Positions 22,248 to 33,373 of a stretch of DNA of 64,000 nt are shown here, piece after piece; the stretch's first letter is position 1; each line of letters begins with the position of its first letter. Origin of the DNA: Thalassia testudinum. Its lineage: Eukaryota; Streptophyta; Magnoliopsida; Alismatales; Hydrocharitaceae. The DNA lies in the NCBI GenBank assembly GCA_037157565.1, contig JAZHRO010000014.1, positions 104,563,501 through 104,627,500 of the forward strand. Direction: 5' to 3'. The notes beneath the pieces were generated by a model. It saw only the letters and a program-made list of their open reading frames with translations. It did not search any database and had not been told where the DNA came from. Position numbers and translations under genes: made by a program.

Positions 22248-23530
22248 GAAGCTCTAGAAACCTAATTAAGGATTCTATGAAGCTAAGCCTTAACATAATT
22301 TGATGAGAGGAGGGGAGAAGAAGCCTACCGAACTCAAGGACGAAGAAGATGATGGCGGTGGTTGGTCGGAGTGAAGGAGGGTAGAAGCTCTGAATCTTCG
22401 CATGAAGCTTCGTGCGAGGATGGAGAGTGAAAGCCCTCTCTCAATTTCAGCGAGAGCAATGAATGAAGGGGTTGGGATAGCTTCGATGTCCTTCAATGGT
22501 GGCGCACTTGGGAAGAAGATGGTAGTGTGTGCAATTTCTAGATGAAAACATTCGTAGGAGCTGCGCGTGTACTTATAGCCCTATGCTGGAGTAGATGGCG
22601 ATCGTTGTTGCGAGATTTGCTTGCAACGAACTCGCAACAAAGGGGCTATCTTTGACCGGTGATGGTGGAAGACAGAGGCAGTGGTTGTTGACGAGATTAC
22701 TGCTGTTGGGTGCGCAGCTTCGAGGGAAAGAAATCCTCTATAGTCACCAAGGTCAGTCGGGCCTGAGGTGGTGAGAATCCGCGAGTGAAACTCGTCGTTC
22801 TTGTGCCATTGTTGCTAAGAAGGTTGAGGGACCTTTTTGTGAAGAAGATAAAGAATATGGGGGATAAATGTAAGGAAATCAAAAGTTAAGGGCTCATTTG
22901 TAGGGAAATAAGGAATTAAGGGATAATTTGCAAACTTGGCCAAGATGAAGTCAAAATAAGCCCAAATTTTTATGGTAGCCTAATTTGGACATGAGAAATT
23001 TAATGGTTCCTTCAATTTTAGATTTTGATGTCGTTTGCATGGTCAATTTATGATTAGACCCAGAATGTACTAAATTCCCATCTCTGATTCTGTTTTAGGT
23101 CAAAATGAGTTTTGATTGTCAAATTGATTATGCCAAACCTTATAAAATATTTTTAATTGATTTTTAGAAGGTTTATATTACATTTATTTCCATCAGAACT
23201 ATTTTAATTGGAGTTGAAATTAGGGTTTTAAATAGAATTAAACATTCAATTTGAATGTAAATCCTAAATTACTCAATACCAACCCACTTTTAAGATGTTT
23301 AAGCTCAATTGATCATTAATTAATCATAGGTTCACCCTCCAACCATTCTACATTCATAATTGTTCATGGAAACTACAGAATTAGCCCCATTTTATAATAA
23401 TTCTTTTCTCTTCAGCCCTGATTGAGTATTACCCTTTTAATATCTTAATTAAATGAATTTAACTTTAGAACTTAGCTAAATTAGGTTAGTTATAGAGGAT
23501 GATGGCTATGCCATCATTTAGTATTGCAAC
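22248..23530 (-). repeat. E2 5' LTR, second part
   Basis: The sequence after E3's target duplication continues the E2 LTR. Its reverse complement resembles 61500-62500 (LTR-J), for instance the blocks AAAAATATT...GGTTT, CCAAATTAGG and ACAAATRRGCCC. The LTR start should lie near 23560 but is not visible because an L1 fragment takes over. The right limit is approximate. Confidence 0.65.
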
Positions 23531-23795
23531 TAAACCGCATTCATTGTTGGCTAGAATGTTGTGGTGTGTATGGTGTGCTCGCAACAAAAAAATTTTTTAG
23601 GAGGAAACAATTAATGTTGGGAATATTGTAAGAGAATGTTCGGAATTGGTGGGAGCGTGGGGTGCCTTGTGAGATTTATTTGTAGTGTGGAGATATTACT
23701 TGTAAATTTTATTGATTGATTTGATTATTGAATAAAATGCTCCCAGTTTGCTATCGTTAACGATAGCATTCCTCATCTTTTCAAGAAAAAAAAAA
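23530..23795 (+). mobile_element. L1 LINE 3' end, 5'-truncated, with poly-A
   Basis: Around 23560-23660 the plus strand encodes LWCVWCARNKKIF, a stop, then EETINVGNIV. This is the end of the zinc-binding C-terminal domain of plant L1 reverse transcriptase ORF2. A short 3' UTR follows, with AATAAAATGCTCCC, an 18-bp perfect palindrome at 23750-23767 (GCTATCGTT then AACGATAGC), and a ten-A tail at 23786-23795. The left border is uncertain. It marks the joint between E2 and E4. Confidence 0.75.
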
Positions 23796-24677
23796 CACCC
23801 AGGCCACCTAACCTAGGGTTACAAAGTTGGCACCTGCTTTGTTCCCTTCTTAAACTATTTATACCTCCATTAACTACCACAAAAAACCCATCTTTGGCTT
23901 ACACAATTCACTACCTAGATACACCCTAAATTCAGCCAAGAAAGGAGAGGAGAAAAGAAGATTAAGGAGACAAACCTTGCCTCCTTGGTGCCTTCTTCTT
24001 CTTCCCTTCTTCCTTGACTCAAACCAAGGATCAACCCTAAGGAGGACAGCCAGACAAAGGAGAGTTCATGGTGGTGCACATCTACCATGGAGGAGGAGAT
24101 AGGAGGAGGATAATAGGAGAATGAGGAGTTCACTTCATAGTGCAGGAGCAGCCGCGCTTGGAGCGAGAACATCTACACTACTTGGAGAATTTATTTTCTT
24201 CATCTTTTTAGTCTCTCTTTTGTATTAGCTAATTGATATTTTGTAACAAGCATTCCACTACTGCTACTCCAATAAAAATTCTACTTGCCTTTCTATTTCT
24301 GTGTCTTTATTTTCAAGTGCTTTCTTTTCAGTAGTTTAGTGCACCACACTCTTCCCTTCTAATAACCATAGGCGCACTTGCATAGGGTGAGCTTAGAAGA
24401 GAAGATCCTTATGTCACATAGGCATAGTTTCCTTTGCGTGTTTCGCATAATCAATCCCCGATTATCTCTCAAAACCCTAAATAAATATCAAAATCAAAAA
24501 TGCAAAAAGATGTGAGTTAGCAAGAGAGAGAAGATATTTTGATACTAAGAATTTGGCTTCCTTGGACAACCCCAGATACTTCACGTTGTCTAGGAATATA
24601 AATTTAAAAGTTGGTCGATTTTATGTGTTGCAACGATTTAAAAACCCTCTTTATAAAATCGCGTAAATTTCATATCA
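23796..24677 (+). repeat. E4 5' LTR, distal part
   Basis: It matches 40907-41791 of the 3' LTR, including GGCCACCTAACCTAGGGTTAC-type wording and the end CATATCA. The TATA-like CTATTTATACC is near 23852. The first ~1.3 kb of this LTR are missing, and an L1 tail abuts its left side. Confidence 0.85.
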
Positions 24678-24682
24678 CTTTT

Positions 24683-24700
24683 TGGTGCCGCTGCCAGGGA
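24683..24700 (+). other. E4 primer binding site, tRNA-Asp type
   Basis: TGGTGCCGCTGCCAGGGA, five bases after the LTR end. Confidence 0.83.
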
Positions 24701-26370
24701 GGCACAATTCAGTCATTTGATTTGTATCTCTCTTGCTTCATTAGGTCTTCACTAGTTTTATTTTGATTTTGACTCAAGTGTGAATCAGGAGCAGGAGTGG
24801 GAGTTTGAATCGCTTGGAGTAGAAGCTTCAAGTTATCTTATCTTCGCACAATTCCAGGTAAGTAGCCAAGCCAAAATCTCTTGGAATATCACAAAAGTAT
24901 CAAAAAATCTTTTAAAATATCAAAATCTATAAAAACAAGAAAATTTTGCGGTGGTGGAACCATAAAATTAATTTGAGTGCTTGTTTTCTTCATTTCTCCA
25001 CCACCTCTTTCCTATTGGTGTTGAATTTTTGAAAATCTAAACATCTATCTTCATTTTCAAAAATCAAGTTCAAGCACAAAGAGTCTTCCTAAAATCCTCA
25101 ATCTTTGCCCAAAGAAGTCCCTTTGAGTCAGGAACTTAACCTCTAAATTTTAGAAGCTTTGAATAAATAGAAAATTAAAAAAATCGTGGACTAAAGAGGG
25201 GTCACAACCTAATTCCTTACTATTTTCTTACTATTTGTGAATTTTCTAAATTTTTTTGCTTATCATATTTAGACAAAATTTATATTTCCAAAATCCTTAA
25301 GAAAATCTCTATAACATATAAAAGTTGCAAAAATTTCAGAGATTGTTTAAGGTTTCTACATAATCAAGTTTTCGAATCTATCTTTTCTTATTTTTGACAC
25401 TAGTATAGAAAAAAATTCCAAAAAATATATCAAACTTTCAAAAATCTTTAAAAAATTATTTTTGGATTCCTTGTTTGATTTCCTGTCAGGTGGTGGTGTT
25501 GTTTGTCTTGTTTAGACTACCACCTAAAAAGATTTTTAAAAAAAGATTCATTTTAGGAGTTGCATACATAGGATTTCTACCCTAGGGTTTGATTTTCTCT
25601 TTTAATCACACAATCAATTAAAAGAATTAGCTTTCACCAATTACAATTTGATTGCAATTATTGTGTGAAATATTTTCAAACATGTTTGAAAATATAAAAA
25701 GAGAGAACTCTAAAATCTACAAATCTTTATCAAACCCTAAAAATTATTTCATTTAATCCTTGTTTGCAAAGCCTATTGTTTTGGCTTGGGCGTAACATTC
25801 CCAGCAAAATTCGCACAAAAAAAAAAATCAGGCATTATCCTAATCAATGCCCTTCATTCCCACTGCACTTTTAAGTTCCTAAGCCTAACTAAAATTTATA
25901 GTCACTTGACCACTAAGGACTTTATTCAAACTTAGGCTTGATATTCGGATTTCAGGTTATCTCTAATTGTTCCTAATTCCCTTAATCAAACTTGGTGTAA
26001 GACTAGGAGGAAAGTCAAATGATAGGTACGGGTTTATACAAGCCCTCAGTGATTTTCCTAAGACATGCTTGGGCCCAATCCACCTCTTTAGTCTAGCCAG
26101 GTTAATTTTGGGAAGCAGGTTTAATTATTGGTTTCTTAATTTTTGGGTTCCCAAGTCTTCGATTTAATTGAGTCAACTTTAAGATTAGGTTTAGAATTTT
26201 GATTGCTTGGATTGCACACCTTTTTTATCTTCTTTTCCCTTCTCTCCTCCCATTCTTCTGATAAGTGTATGCACGGGTGACGGTCCCAAAACCCACACTT
26301 GGAGGGACCACTTGATTCAGCCCCATGCACCAGACGATCACTTTTTCTGCATTCTTCTTCTTTATAAAAA
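24701..26370 (+). other. E4 untranslated leader, 1.7 kb, A/T rich
   Basis: No coding sequence recognised. The stretch is rich in A and T runs. Confidence 0.65.
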
Positions 26371-26723
26371 ATGGAAAGCATACAAAATAGGTCCTCTTCT
26401 ACTTCTGCTTCCCATTCACAACCCGCCTCTAACCCTCCCATTCATAATCCACAATCTGACATCCCCATCCCTAACCTCCCTCATTTGGAAATGCCTCAAA
26501 ACCCTAATTTGCCAAATGGTCAAGATCAAGGTCCCCCACCCAATCCCTTATTTATGATGGTTGAGCAACTGGCTCAACTTCAAGCAAATCAACAGCAGTT
26601 GGCTAAGACTGTCACGAACCTAGCCAACCAAGGGCAAAATCCACCACCCCCTCATGAGCTTGTCATTCCTTTGAAGGATTTCTATGATCCTTCTAACTAC
26701 AAGGAGCGACCAAAGGTGGTCAC
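26371..26723 (+). pseudogene. gag: E4 gag, N-terminal part
   Basis: The open frame starts MESIQNRSSSTS and has a Ser/Pro/Asn-rich stretch, a predicted helical MVEQLAQLQANQQQLAKTV and the block LKDFYDPSNY, which is also seen in E1 gag. It stops being gag at 26723, where the solo LTR S1 begins. The frame picks up again at 28945. Confidence 0.85.
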
Positions 26724-28944
26724 TGATAAATGCCAGTTTCTCATCATTCTTATGCCCTAAAACTAATCTAGCTCTTAGGGTTTTAACTCCATAAATAGGC
26801 TTTCGAGCTGCATTTAAGCATTCACCTAGGTCAGGCATGCATTGCATTTTATTGCATTTTTAATGCATCTATTTGAGTGTTAGGGATAGATAGAAAGTCA
26901 AATCCTGCATAACTTGACACTCAGGAAGGCAGAAGATGAAGAAGAACTTCCTATCAGCTGGATCCCAGCTAGATCCAGCTCATCCCAACTTGATCCCAGC
27001 TCCTTCTAGCTAGATCAACTCATCCCTAGCTCCTTTCAGCTCATTCCAGTTGAATGGTAGCTCTAGCTAGTTCACCTCAGCTCACCTCAGCTGGATAGCA
27101 GCTCAAACTAGCTCAAATCAGTTGATCCCAGCTCCATTCTAGCTCCTCCAACTTAGAACAGTTCACTAGAAGGTCAACCTAACTAGGACTAACTGCTGCC
27201 ATCAACTAGCTAGACCTAGTCAGCTAAAGATGATCTCAACCAGCTCAGGCTAGCTTAAGTCCAGCTCCCGGAGACTCAACTTAGCTCAACTTCGTTGAGC
27301 TGAGCTACTTAACCTAAGCTAGCTAGGTAATCTCCAAGAAGACCAAACCCAGCTCACCTCAGCTCATATCAGCAGAAGCCAACTCATCTTAGCTTGCTTA
27401 GCAGGTAGCAAAGAACTAGCAAGCTAAGCCAGCTAAGGTAGCTCCCTGCAATTCTCTTCAACAACCACCAGCTCTAATGCAGCTCAAGGCAGCTCCCTCC
27501 AGCTCATCACCTCCAAAACCCTAGCTCCCTCTACCTCTCTACCCTACTCCCTACTAGCTAAGCTAGCTTAGCTTAGCTAGTCACCTCCTTGGCATCCCTT
27601 CATAACCCTTAAACCCACCTACCTAAGCTCCACCAACTAGCCTTAAACCTAGTCCACCTAAGCTACCCCTACTCCTACCCATTTTGGCACCAACCCCAAC
27701 ACACCCCCTCAACCCACCAACACCACCAAGGGACACCACAAAAGTGGCGCCAAAACCCTTCATAACCAACTCCAAGTTGGTACCAATTTTCCCTCCAAAA
27801 TCTCCCTCATCACCACCATACACCTACCCCTACAAGCCATCCGTACCCTACACATAACCCCCCTTCTTGAATCCTCCTTGTTGGCACCAAAATGGAGGCT
27901 TCTCTTCATTTTTGGTGCCACCTTTAGGTGCCCTTCCACCACATAACCACCACCTATGCACCCCCTTACTTGGCGCCATTAAACCTCCACCTTAGGATCC
28001 CTTAACTACCCACCAACCTAATCCTAGACATCCACATGTCCATGCCAATTATCCCCCTTTCCACTTCTATATATACCCACCTTAACCACCACCTAAATCC
28101 CATCTTCTCCCTTAGTTTAGTTTCTACCTACACTACCTACACCTAAGGCTAAGGAAGAAGAAGAAGAAAAGGAGATCAAGGGGGCAACCTACCCACCCCC
28201 TTGGTGCCTTCTTCTTCTTTCCTCTTCTCCCTTGTGCCACGCCTAGGAGGAGGAGTTCTTCATCAAAGGGGACAGCTAGGCAAGGAGGAAGGAAGGCTAG
28301 GGTGGACATCCACCCTTGAAGAAGAACACTTGGAGGAAGACCACAAGAAGGAAGGAGCAAGGAAGCAACTTCTTCAAGTTCGGGAACTATCGAACTTGGA
28401 GCGAAGACCATTCCAAGCTTCATTTAGAGGACACCTTTTTCTTCATCTTTATCAATTTCTTTTGTATTAGTTGGTGTTTTCTTTTATCTTGTTGTAACAA
28501 TCATTCTGCTACAAGTACATCATTTTAATTAGCAATACAAAAGCATATTGTTGCCTTCAATTTCTTGCTCATAGTTTGTAGTACTTTCTTTTGGTAGTCT
28601 TAGTGCACACACTCTTCTTCTAATTACCCTAGGCGCACTTGCCTATGGTGAGCTTAAAAGAAAGGGTTTCTTTTTGTCACATAGGTGTAGGTTTAGCGTA
28701 GCTCATCTTCACAAATACCCGACTATTTCTAAAAACCCTAGAAACAACAAAATCAAAAATTCAAAAAGACAAGTGCAAATTTGAGAGGCAAGAGAGAGAA
28801 CCACTTCATGTGATTAATGAATTGGCCTCCTTAGATGACCCTAGATACTCTACTATCTAGGTTTTACAAATTTCAAAGTTGATTGTGGATTTTTGCGTAC
28901 GACACTATTTCACATTATTAACAAACCACGTGTTTCCCACATCA
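26724..28944 (+). repeat. S1: solo LTR, 2221 bp, inserted in E4 gag
   Basis: It starts TGATAAATGCCA like the E4 3' LTR at 34819 and ends CCACATCA. The flanks are GTCAC (26719-26723) and GTCAT (28945-28949), a 5-bp target duplication with one change. Gag is in the same frame on both sides. It carries an AGCT-rich array (26945-27570), a TATA box TATATATAC (28068-28076) and the U5 motif at 28825-28841. It belongs to the same family as the E4 LTR. Confidence 0.9.
26945..27570. repeat. Degenerate AGCT-rich array in the S1 LTR
   Basis: Dozens of overlapping CAGCTC, AGCTAG and AGCTCA words lie a few bases apart with no fixed period. The same array is at 35045-35640 in the E4 3' LTR. Confidence 0.8.
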
Positions 28945-30440
28945 GTCATACCTGAAGGGGACTTCAAAATCAAGTTGGTTATACTAAACCTTATTAAACA
29001 CTTTCATGGCCTTCCGAAGGAAGAGTCATTTAGCCATTTAGAGGAGCCCATAGTCCTCTCACAAACCACCCGTTCTCTTAATGTGCGAGAGGACTTATGG
29101 CTAATGCGGCTATTCCCTCTTTCTCTCAAGGACAAGGTCGCCTATTGGTTTAGGACAGTCGGCAAACCCATTAATACTTAGCCGCAATTAAAAAGTGCAT
29201 TTCTTAAAATATTCTTTCCTATAGGTTGTACAAATGCTCTGTGCAAATCCATTATGACCTTCCAACAAAAATCTAGTGAATCTCTTCATGAAGCCTAGAA
29301 AAGGTTTCAGGAACTCTTAAGAAGTTTCCCACATCATGAGGTACCACTTTGGCAACTAGTTCAAATCTTCTACCATGGATTAGAAGACCAATTATGAAGA
29401 TTTGTCGATGCCTCATGTGGTGGGAATTTCTTAAACAAAGATGTTGAAAGTGCCTATGATTTATTTGAGGAGATGAGTGAAAACTCATTCAACCATGCTT
29501 CTATGTGCACCTTTGGAATAAACACTAATCCTCAATTTTGTGTTCATGAGATGGGGACCCATAGCCAATCTGTTCCTATTGCTCAAGATGATATCCAACT
29601 GATCTCCCAACAACTCAATCAAATGCAGATTAACCAAAAGAAAATAGAGGAAAGAATGAATTTCCAGAAACTAACTCCACCCTCACCCACACCTAACCTG
29701 CTGAAGAGAGAAAACTTGCAACATATCCATGTTGTTCCAATTGAGTATAATTTTCCCGAGGCTTCACCTATGGAAACACTTTCAGCCTAGCTACAGAAAA
29801 CATTTCCTCCCTCCAAGAGTACTTTAGAAATCCCTCCAAAACAAACTGGGGGAATAACTCAAATTTCTCTTGGAAAGCTCCTAATCAGCTTCCTTATCAA
29901 AGACCAAATCAACCTTGGGTTCATGGACAAAATCAATGCCAACCTAGACATCCTTAAGAAGATATTAACACCCAGGTCATGAAAACCCTGCTAGGTATGC
30001 AAAATCAAATGACTAAAGTAACCCATGTTGTTACTAATTTGCAAAATCAAATTAGGGTTACACCTGATCAAAGACCTGTAAGAAATTTACCTTCCCAACC
30101 CATGCCAAACCCTATGAATCAAAGAAACCAATACCAAGGCGGAAACCCCGATCATTCTAGCCAACCTTCTATCCAACCAGCACCTCAGCACCCTCTGGGT
30201 TTCCATCAAAATCAGGCCCCCCGACCTCCCCCTAGAAATAATCATACCGCCAATGCAGTTACCTTAAGGAGCAGGAAAACAACTGAAGATCCTTGACCCT
30301 CTTATTCCACACATGAAACCCACCCATCCCAAATGCAAGCCAGCTCTCCTCCCACCCTGACTTAGGAAGAAAAAGAAAAAGATTTCAAAGGCAAAACTCC
30401 CATCCCTTTTCCTTAAGCTCTACAGTACTCCACCACCAAC
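28945..30440 (+). pseudogene. gag: E4 gag, main part (broken)
   Basis: The capsid signature is clear: IKHFHGLPKEESFSHLEE, LMRLFPLSLKDKVAYWF, ASCGGNFLNKDVESAYDLFE. In-frame stops occur at 29179, near 29297 and near 29395. A second open frame, 29979-30296, is the Gln/Asn/Pro-rich tail ending in NAVTLRSRKTTEDP. No zinc knuckle. Confidence 0.85.
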
Positions 30441-31308
30441 AAAAGAAAGAAGACTAAGCCCACAACCGAGGAACTCATGAAATTATTTGGGCAAGTACAG
30501 ATTAATCTCCCTCTCCTTGTTGCAATCAAGTATATCCCTACCTATGCCAGAATTTTGAAAGATCCTTGTACTCCAAAAAGACAGACTAAAAATCTAGGTA
30601 GAGTGCATCTTTCTGAGACAATAAGCTTTGTCATCCAGAGTAAGCTGCCTCCTAAAAAGAAAGACCCAGGCGCACCTCTCATTTCTGTGATTATTGATGA
30701 CACAACTTTTGATCACGCCCTCTTGATTTAGGTGCCTCTATCAATATCATCCCCACTGTATTATTCCAAGAATTTAAGATCGGTAATCTAAAGCCTATTG
30801 AGGTTTCTTTAGAATTAGTAGACTGATCTTCAATTAAACCTAAGGGGATTATCAAGGATGTACTTATCAAGGTCTAGAATTATTTCTTCTCATAAATTTT
30901 CTGGTCCTTGACATTGAGGTACCTGAGATTCTGAAAAATGCCCCCATCATCCTGGGACAACGATTTATGGCCATCGTAAAAGCTAATATTGATTGTCGTT
31001 CCGGTAAAATGGACATTACTTGCAATAGCCAAACAATTACCTTAGACATTTTTAAAGCTTCCAAGAGATTTCATGAGGATGATTTTTTTGAGGACTCGAA
31101 TTCTGAAATCAATGAATTGGAGGAAGAAACAATGCTTGTGGATTCCTATTATCCATTAACCACTTCAAACCACAATTTCTTTGATAATTCTGAGTCTGAA
31201 ATGGAACCAGTGGTTGAAGACATTGATAACTCAGAAACTTGCCTTACTTCAACCTCTCTTCCTAACCTATCACCATATCCATCCCCTCTGATTTCACCTT
31301 ACCCTTCC
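30441..31308 (+). pseudogene. E4 aspartic protease, first copy (broken)
   Basis: ORF 30477-30731 holds the linker LLVAIKYIPTYARILKDPC, KKKDPGAPLIS and FDHALL. A one-base shift then gives the D-L-G-A-S block in another frame. The distal part resumes at about 30890 (VPEILKNAPIILGQRFMA) and ends in an acidic tail (FFEDSNSEINELEEE). The coding text merges into LTR sequence near 31308-31325. Confidence 0.85.
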
Positions 31309-32100
31309 ACCTATATCACCTTATATTTGGCAAAGGAAGAAGAGCAATGAAGGGTGATCAAGAGGGTTCTCCCTTGCCCTTTTGGTGTTCATTTCTTCTT
31401 CATCTTCCTTGTGTCTCAAGCCAAGGAGAAACCATAGGAGGGACAGCCAAGAAGGGGAGTTCAAGGTGGTAGGCATCCACCTTGGAGGAGAAAGGAGTAC
31501 TTCATAGCAAGGAGGAGGCTTTCTTCATAGTGCGGAAGCAGCCGCACTTGGAGCGAGTCATCTCCACCATCTTTACAGGAGCTTCTTTATTTTGTTTTGT
31601 GATTTATTTTTGTAGTAGCAAGCATTCCTCTATTTAGGGATTACTTGTGTGATACCATTCACACAAGTGAGCTCTCCAAGTAGACTTTGTAGACATTACT
31701 AGTTTTTTTCTTTATAAAAAGCTCTTGCCTTTCAATTTGTGCTTTATTTATTTCAAGCAAATTTTCTTTATCTTTTTTGGTGCACCTACACTCTTCACTT
31801 TTAATTACCCTAGGCGCACTTGCCTAAGGTGAGCTTAAAAGAGAAGATATTCTTGTCACATAGGCGTAGTTTCTATTACTAGTTTTTCTTGTCTTCATAT
31901 TCCGATTTCCCAACTATTCCCTAAAATCCTAAAAATTGTAAAACCAAAAATATAAAGTGAAGCTTTGAGAGAGTGAGATAGAGAATCAAGTAGTCAACTA
32001 ACATATTGCCTTCTTCGATAGATTCCACCACTATCTAGGTTTATAAATATTAAAAGTTGATTGCAATTGTACGCGTTACAAACGCATGTTTTCGCTACCA
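31309..32100 (+). repeat. LTR 3' half of the E4 family, joined to protease by a deletion
   Basis: It corresponds to about 28130-28944 of S1: TTGGAGCGAG, CCTAGGCGCACTTGCC and the U5 region all match. It ends CGCTACCA at 32100, five bases before the next primer site. The first two thirds of this LTR are absent. Confidence 0.85.
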
Positions 32101-32105
32101 CCTTT

Positions 32106-32123
32106 TGGCACCGTTGCTAGGGA
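32106..32123 (+). other. Second E4-family primer binding site, tRNA-Asp type
   Basis: TGGCACCGTTGCTAGGGA, five bases after the LTR end. Confidence 0.82.
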
Positions 32124-33101
32124 AAAACCACACAAGATCCTGGGCCTTCCACACCTTCATCTGAAACCCACCCTAACAAAATGCAAGTTGACTCTTCTCC
32201 TACCCTTCAAGAAGAAACCCAAAAAGATCAAATTGATTTTCAAGGCAAGACTCCCATTCCTTTCCCTCAAGCCTTAACACTCCACCAACCCTAAGAAAAA
32301 GAAATCTGAGCCCACAACTAAGGAACTCGTGGATTTATTCAAGCAAGTTCACATCAAAATTTTTGTCCTAGGTGTCATTAAATACATCCCTTCCTATGCT
32401 AAATTTCTCAAAGACTTTTGTACCCCAAAAAGGCAAACTAAAAATCTAAGAAGAGTTCATTTATTGGAGACAGTAAGGTCAATCATTCAGAGTAAGCTAC
32501 CTCCAAAAATGAAAGATCCGGGTGCTCCCCTAATATCGATTGTCATCAACGACACCAGTTTTGATCGTGCCCTACTCGACTTAGGTGCCTCTATTAATAT
32601 CATCCCAACTATTTTATTGAGGAGTTTAAGATTGGTGAATTAAAACCTATCGAGGTTACCCTTCAATTAGCCAACCAATCCACAATCAAACCCAAGGGGA
32701 TAGTCGAGGATGTTCTTGTCAAGGTCCAGAACTATATATTTCCTATCAATTTTCTGGTCCTTGACATTGGGGTACCTAAAACACTGAAGAATGCCCCTAT
32801 TATTCTTGGAAGACCCTTTTTGGCCACTACAAAAGCAAATATTAATTGCCATACTAGGAAAGTAGATATCACTTGCGATGGCCAAACTATTACTCTTGAT
32901 ATTTTTAAAGCTTCCAAGATATTCCATGATGATGAAATTTTTGAGGACTCGAATACAAAAATTACTGAATTAGTAGAGGAAACTATGCTGGTGGAATCTT
33001 ATCCCAACCATAATTTCTTTGATGATTTCGATTCTGAATCTGTGATTAGCGACATCAACACCGCAGACTCTTGCCTTCTATCAACCCTCTTCTTGATCTA
33101 A
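32124..33101 (+). pseudogene. Gag C-terminus and aspartic protease, second copy (broken)
   Basis: Directly after the primer site the sequence matches 30300-31260 of the first copy, so the leader and most of gag are deleted. ORF 32329-32643 reads VIKYIPSYAKFLKDFC, KMKDPGAPLIS and the intact active site FDRALLDLGASINIIP. After a frameshift, 32820-33101 gives ATTKANINC and the acidic tail. Active-site residues are conserved, but the frame is broken. Confidence 0.85.
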
Positions 33102-33373
33102 CATCATATCGACCCCCCTTAATTTCACCTAACCCCTCTAACCTTCGCCCACCTTTGGACCTACATCTTAATTCTAAGTCTGGCCTGTATCCTAAGATAC
33201 AACCTTGGCTAGACTCGAGTCCTCTCTCTTATTTTCCATCTTATTTTAATCCCTTTACTTCTCCCACTTATCTTTTAGGGGACCAAGAGGAAGATCTCAT
33301 TCATGAGAGCATTCAAGTGTCTAATTTCCTTCACGATCTTCCATCTTCCATGCATTGCTTCACGCCCAGCTAA
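33071..33373 (+). pseudogene. Open frame downstream of protease, function unknown
   Basis: 100 residues, Pro/Ser/Leu/Tyr-rich (PLLDLTSYRPPLISPNPSNLRPP), overlapping the end of the protease frame. It lies where the RT N-terminal linker should begin. No RT motif is present. A partial counterpart occurs at 31258-31310. I do not recognise a domain. Confidence 0.4.

Larger units (their letters stand above)
10749..23530 (-). mobile_element. E2: Athila-like Ty3/gypsy element, split by E1 and E3
   Basis: The parts seen are RT N-terminal half (10749-11340), protease, gag, leader, primer site (15063-15080) and 5' LTR. The LTR is cut by E3 at 15993 and resumes at 22248. The rest (RT end, RNase H, integrase, 3' LTR) should lie left of the window, beyond the other end of E1. 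E2 is thus older than both E1 and E3. Its LTR resembles LTR-J at 61439 in reverse orientation. The first five bases, AATGG at 10749-10753, are the probable target duplication made by E1. Confidence 0.82.

Noticed and set aside
26945..27570. AGCT array as CRISPR-like or satellite array
   Set aside because: No constant repeat, no constant spacing, and the genome is eukaryotic.
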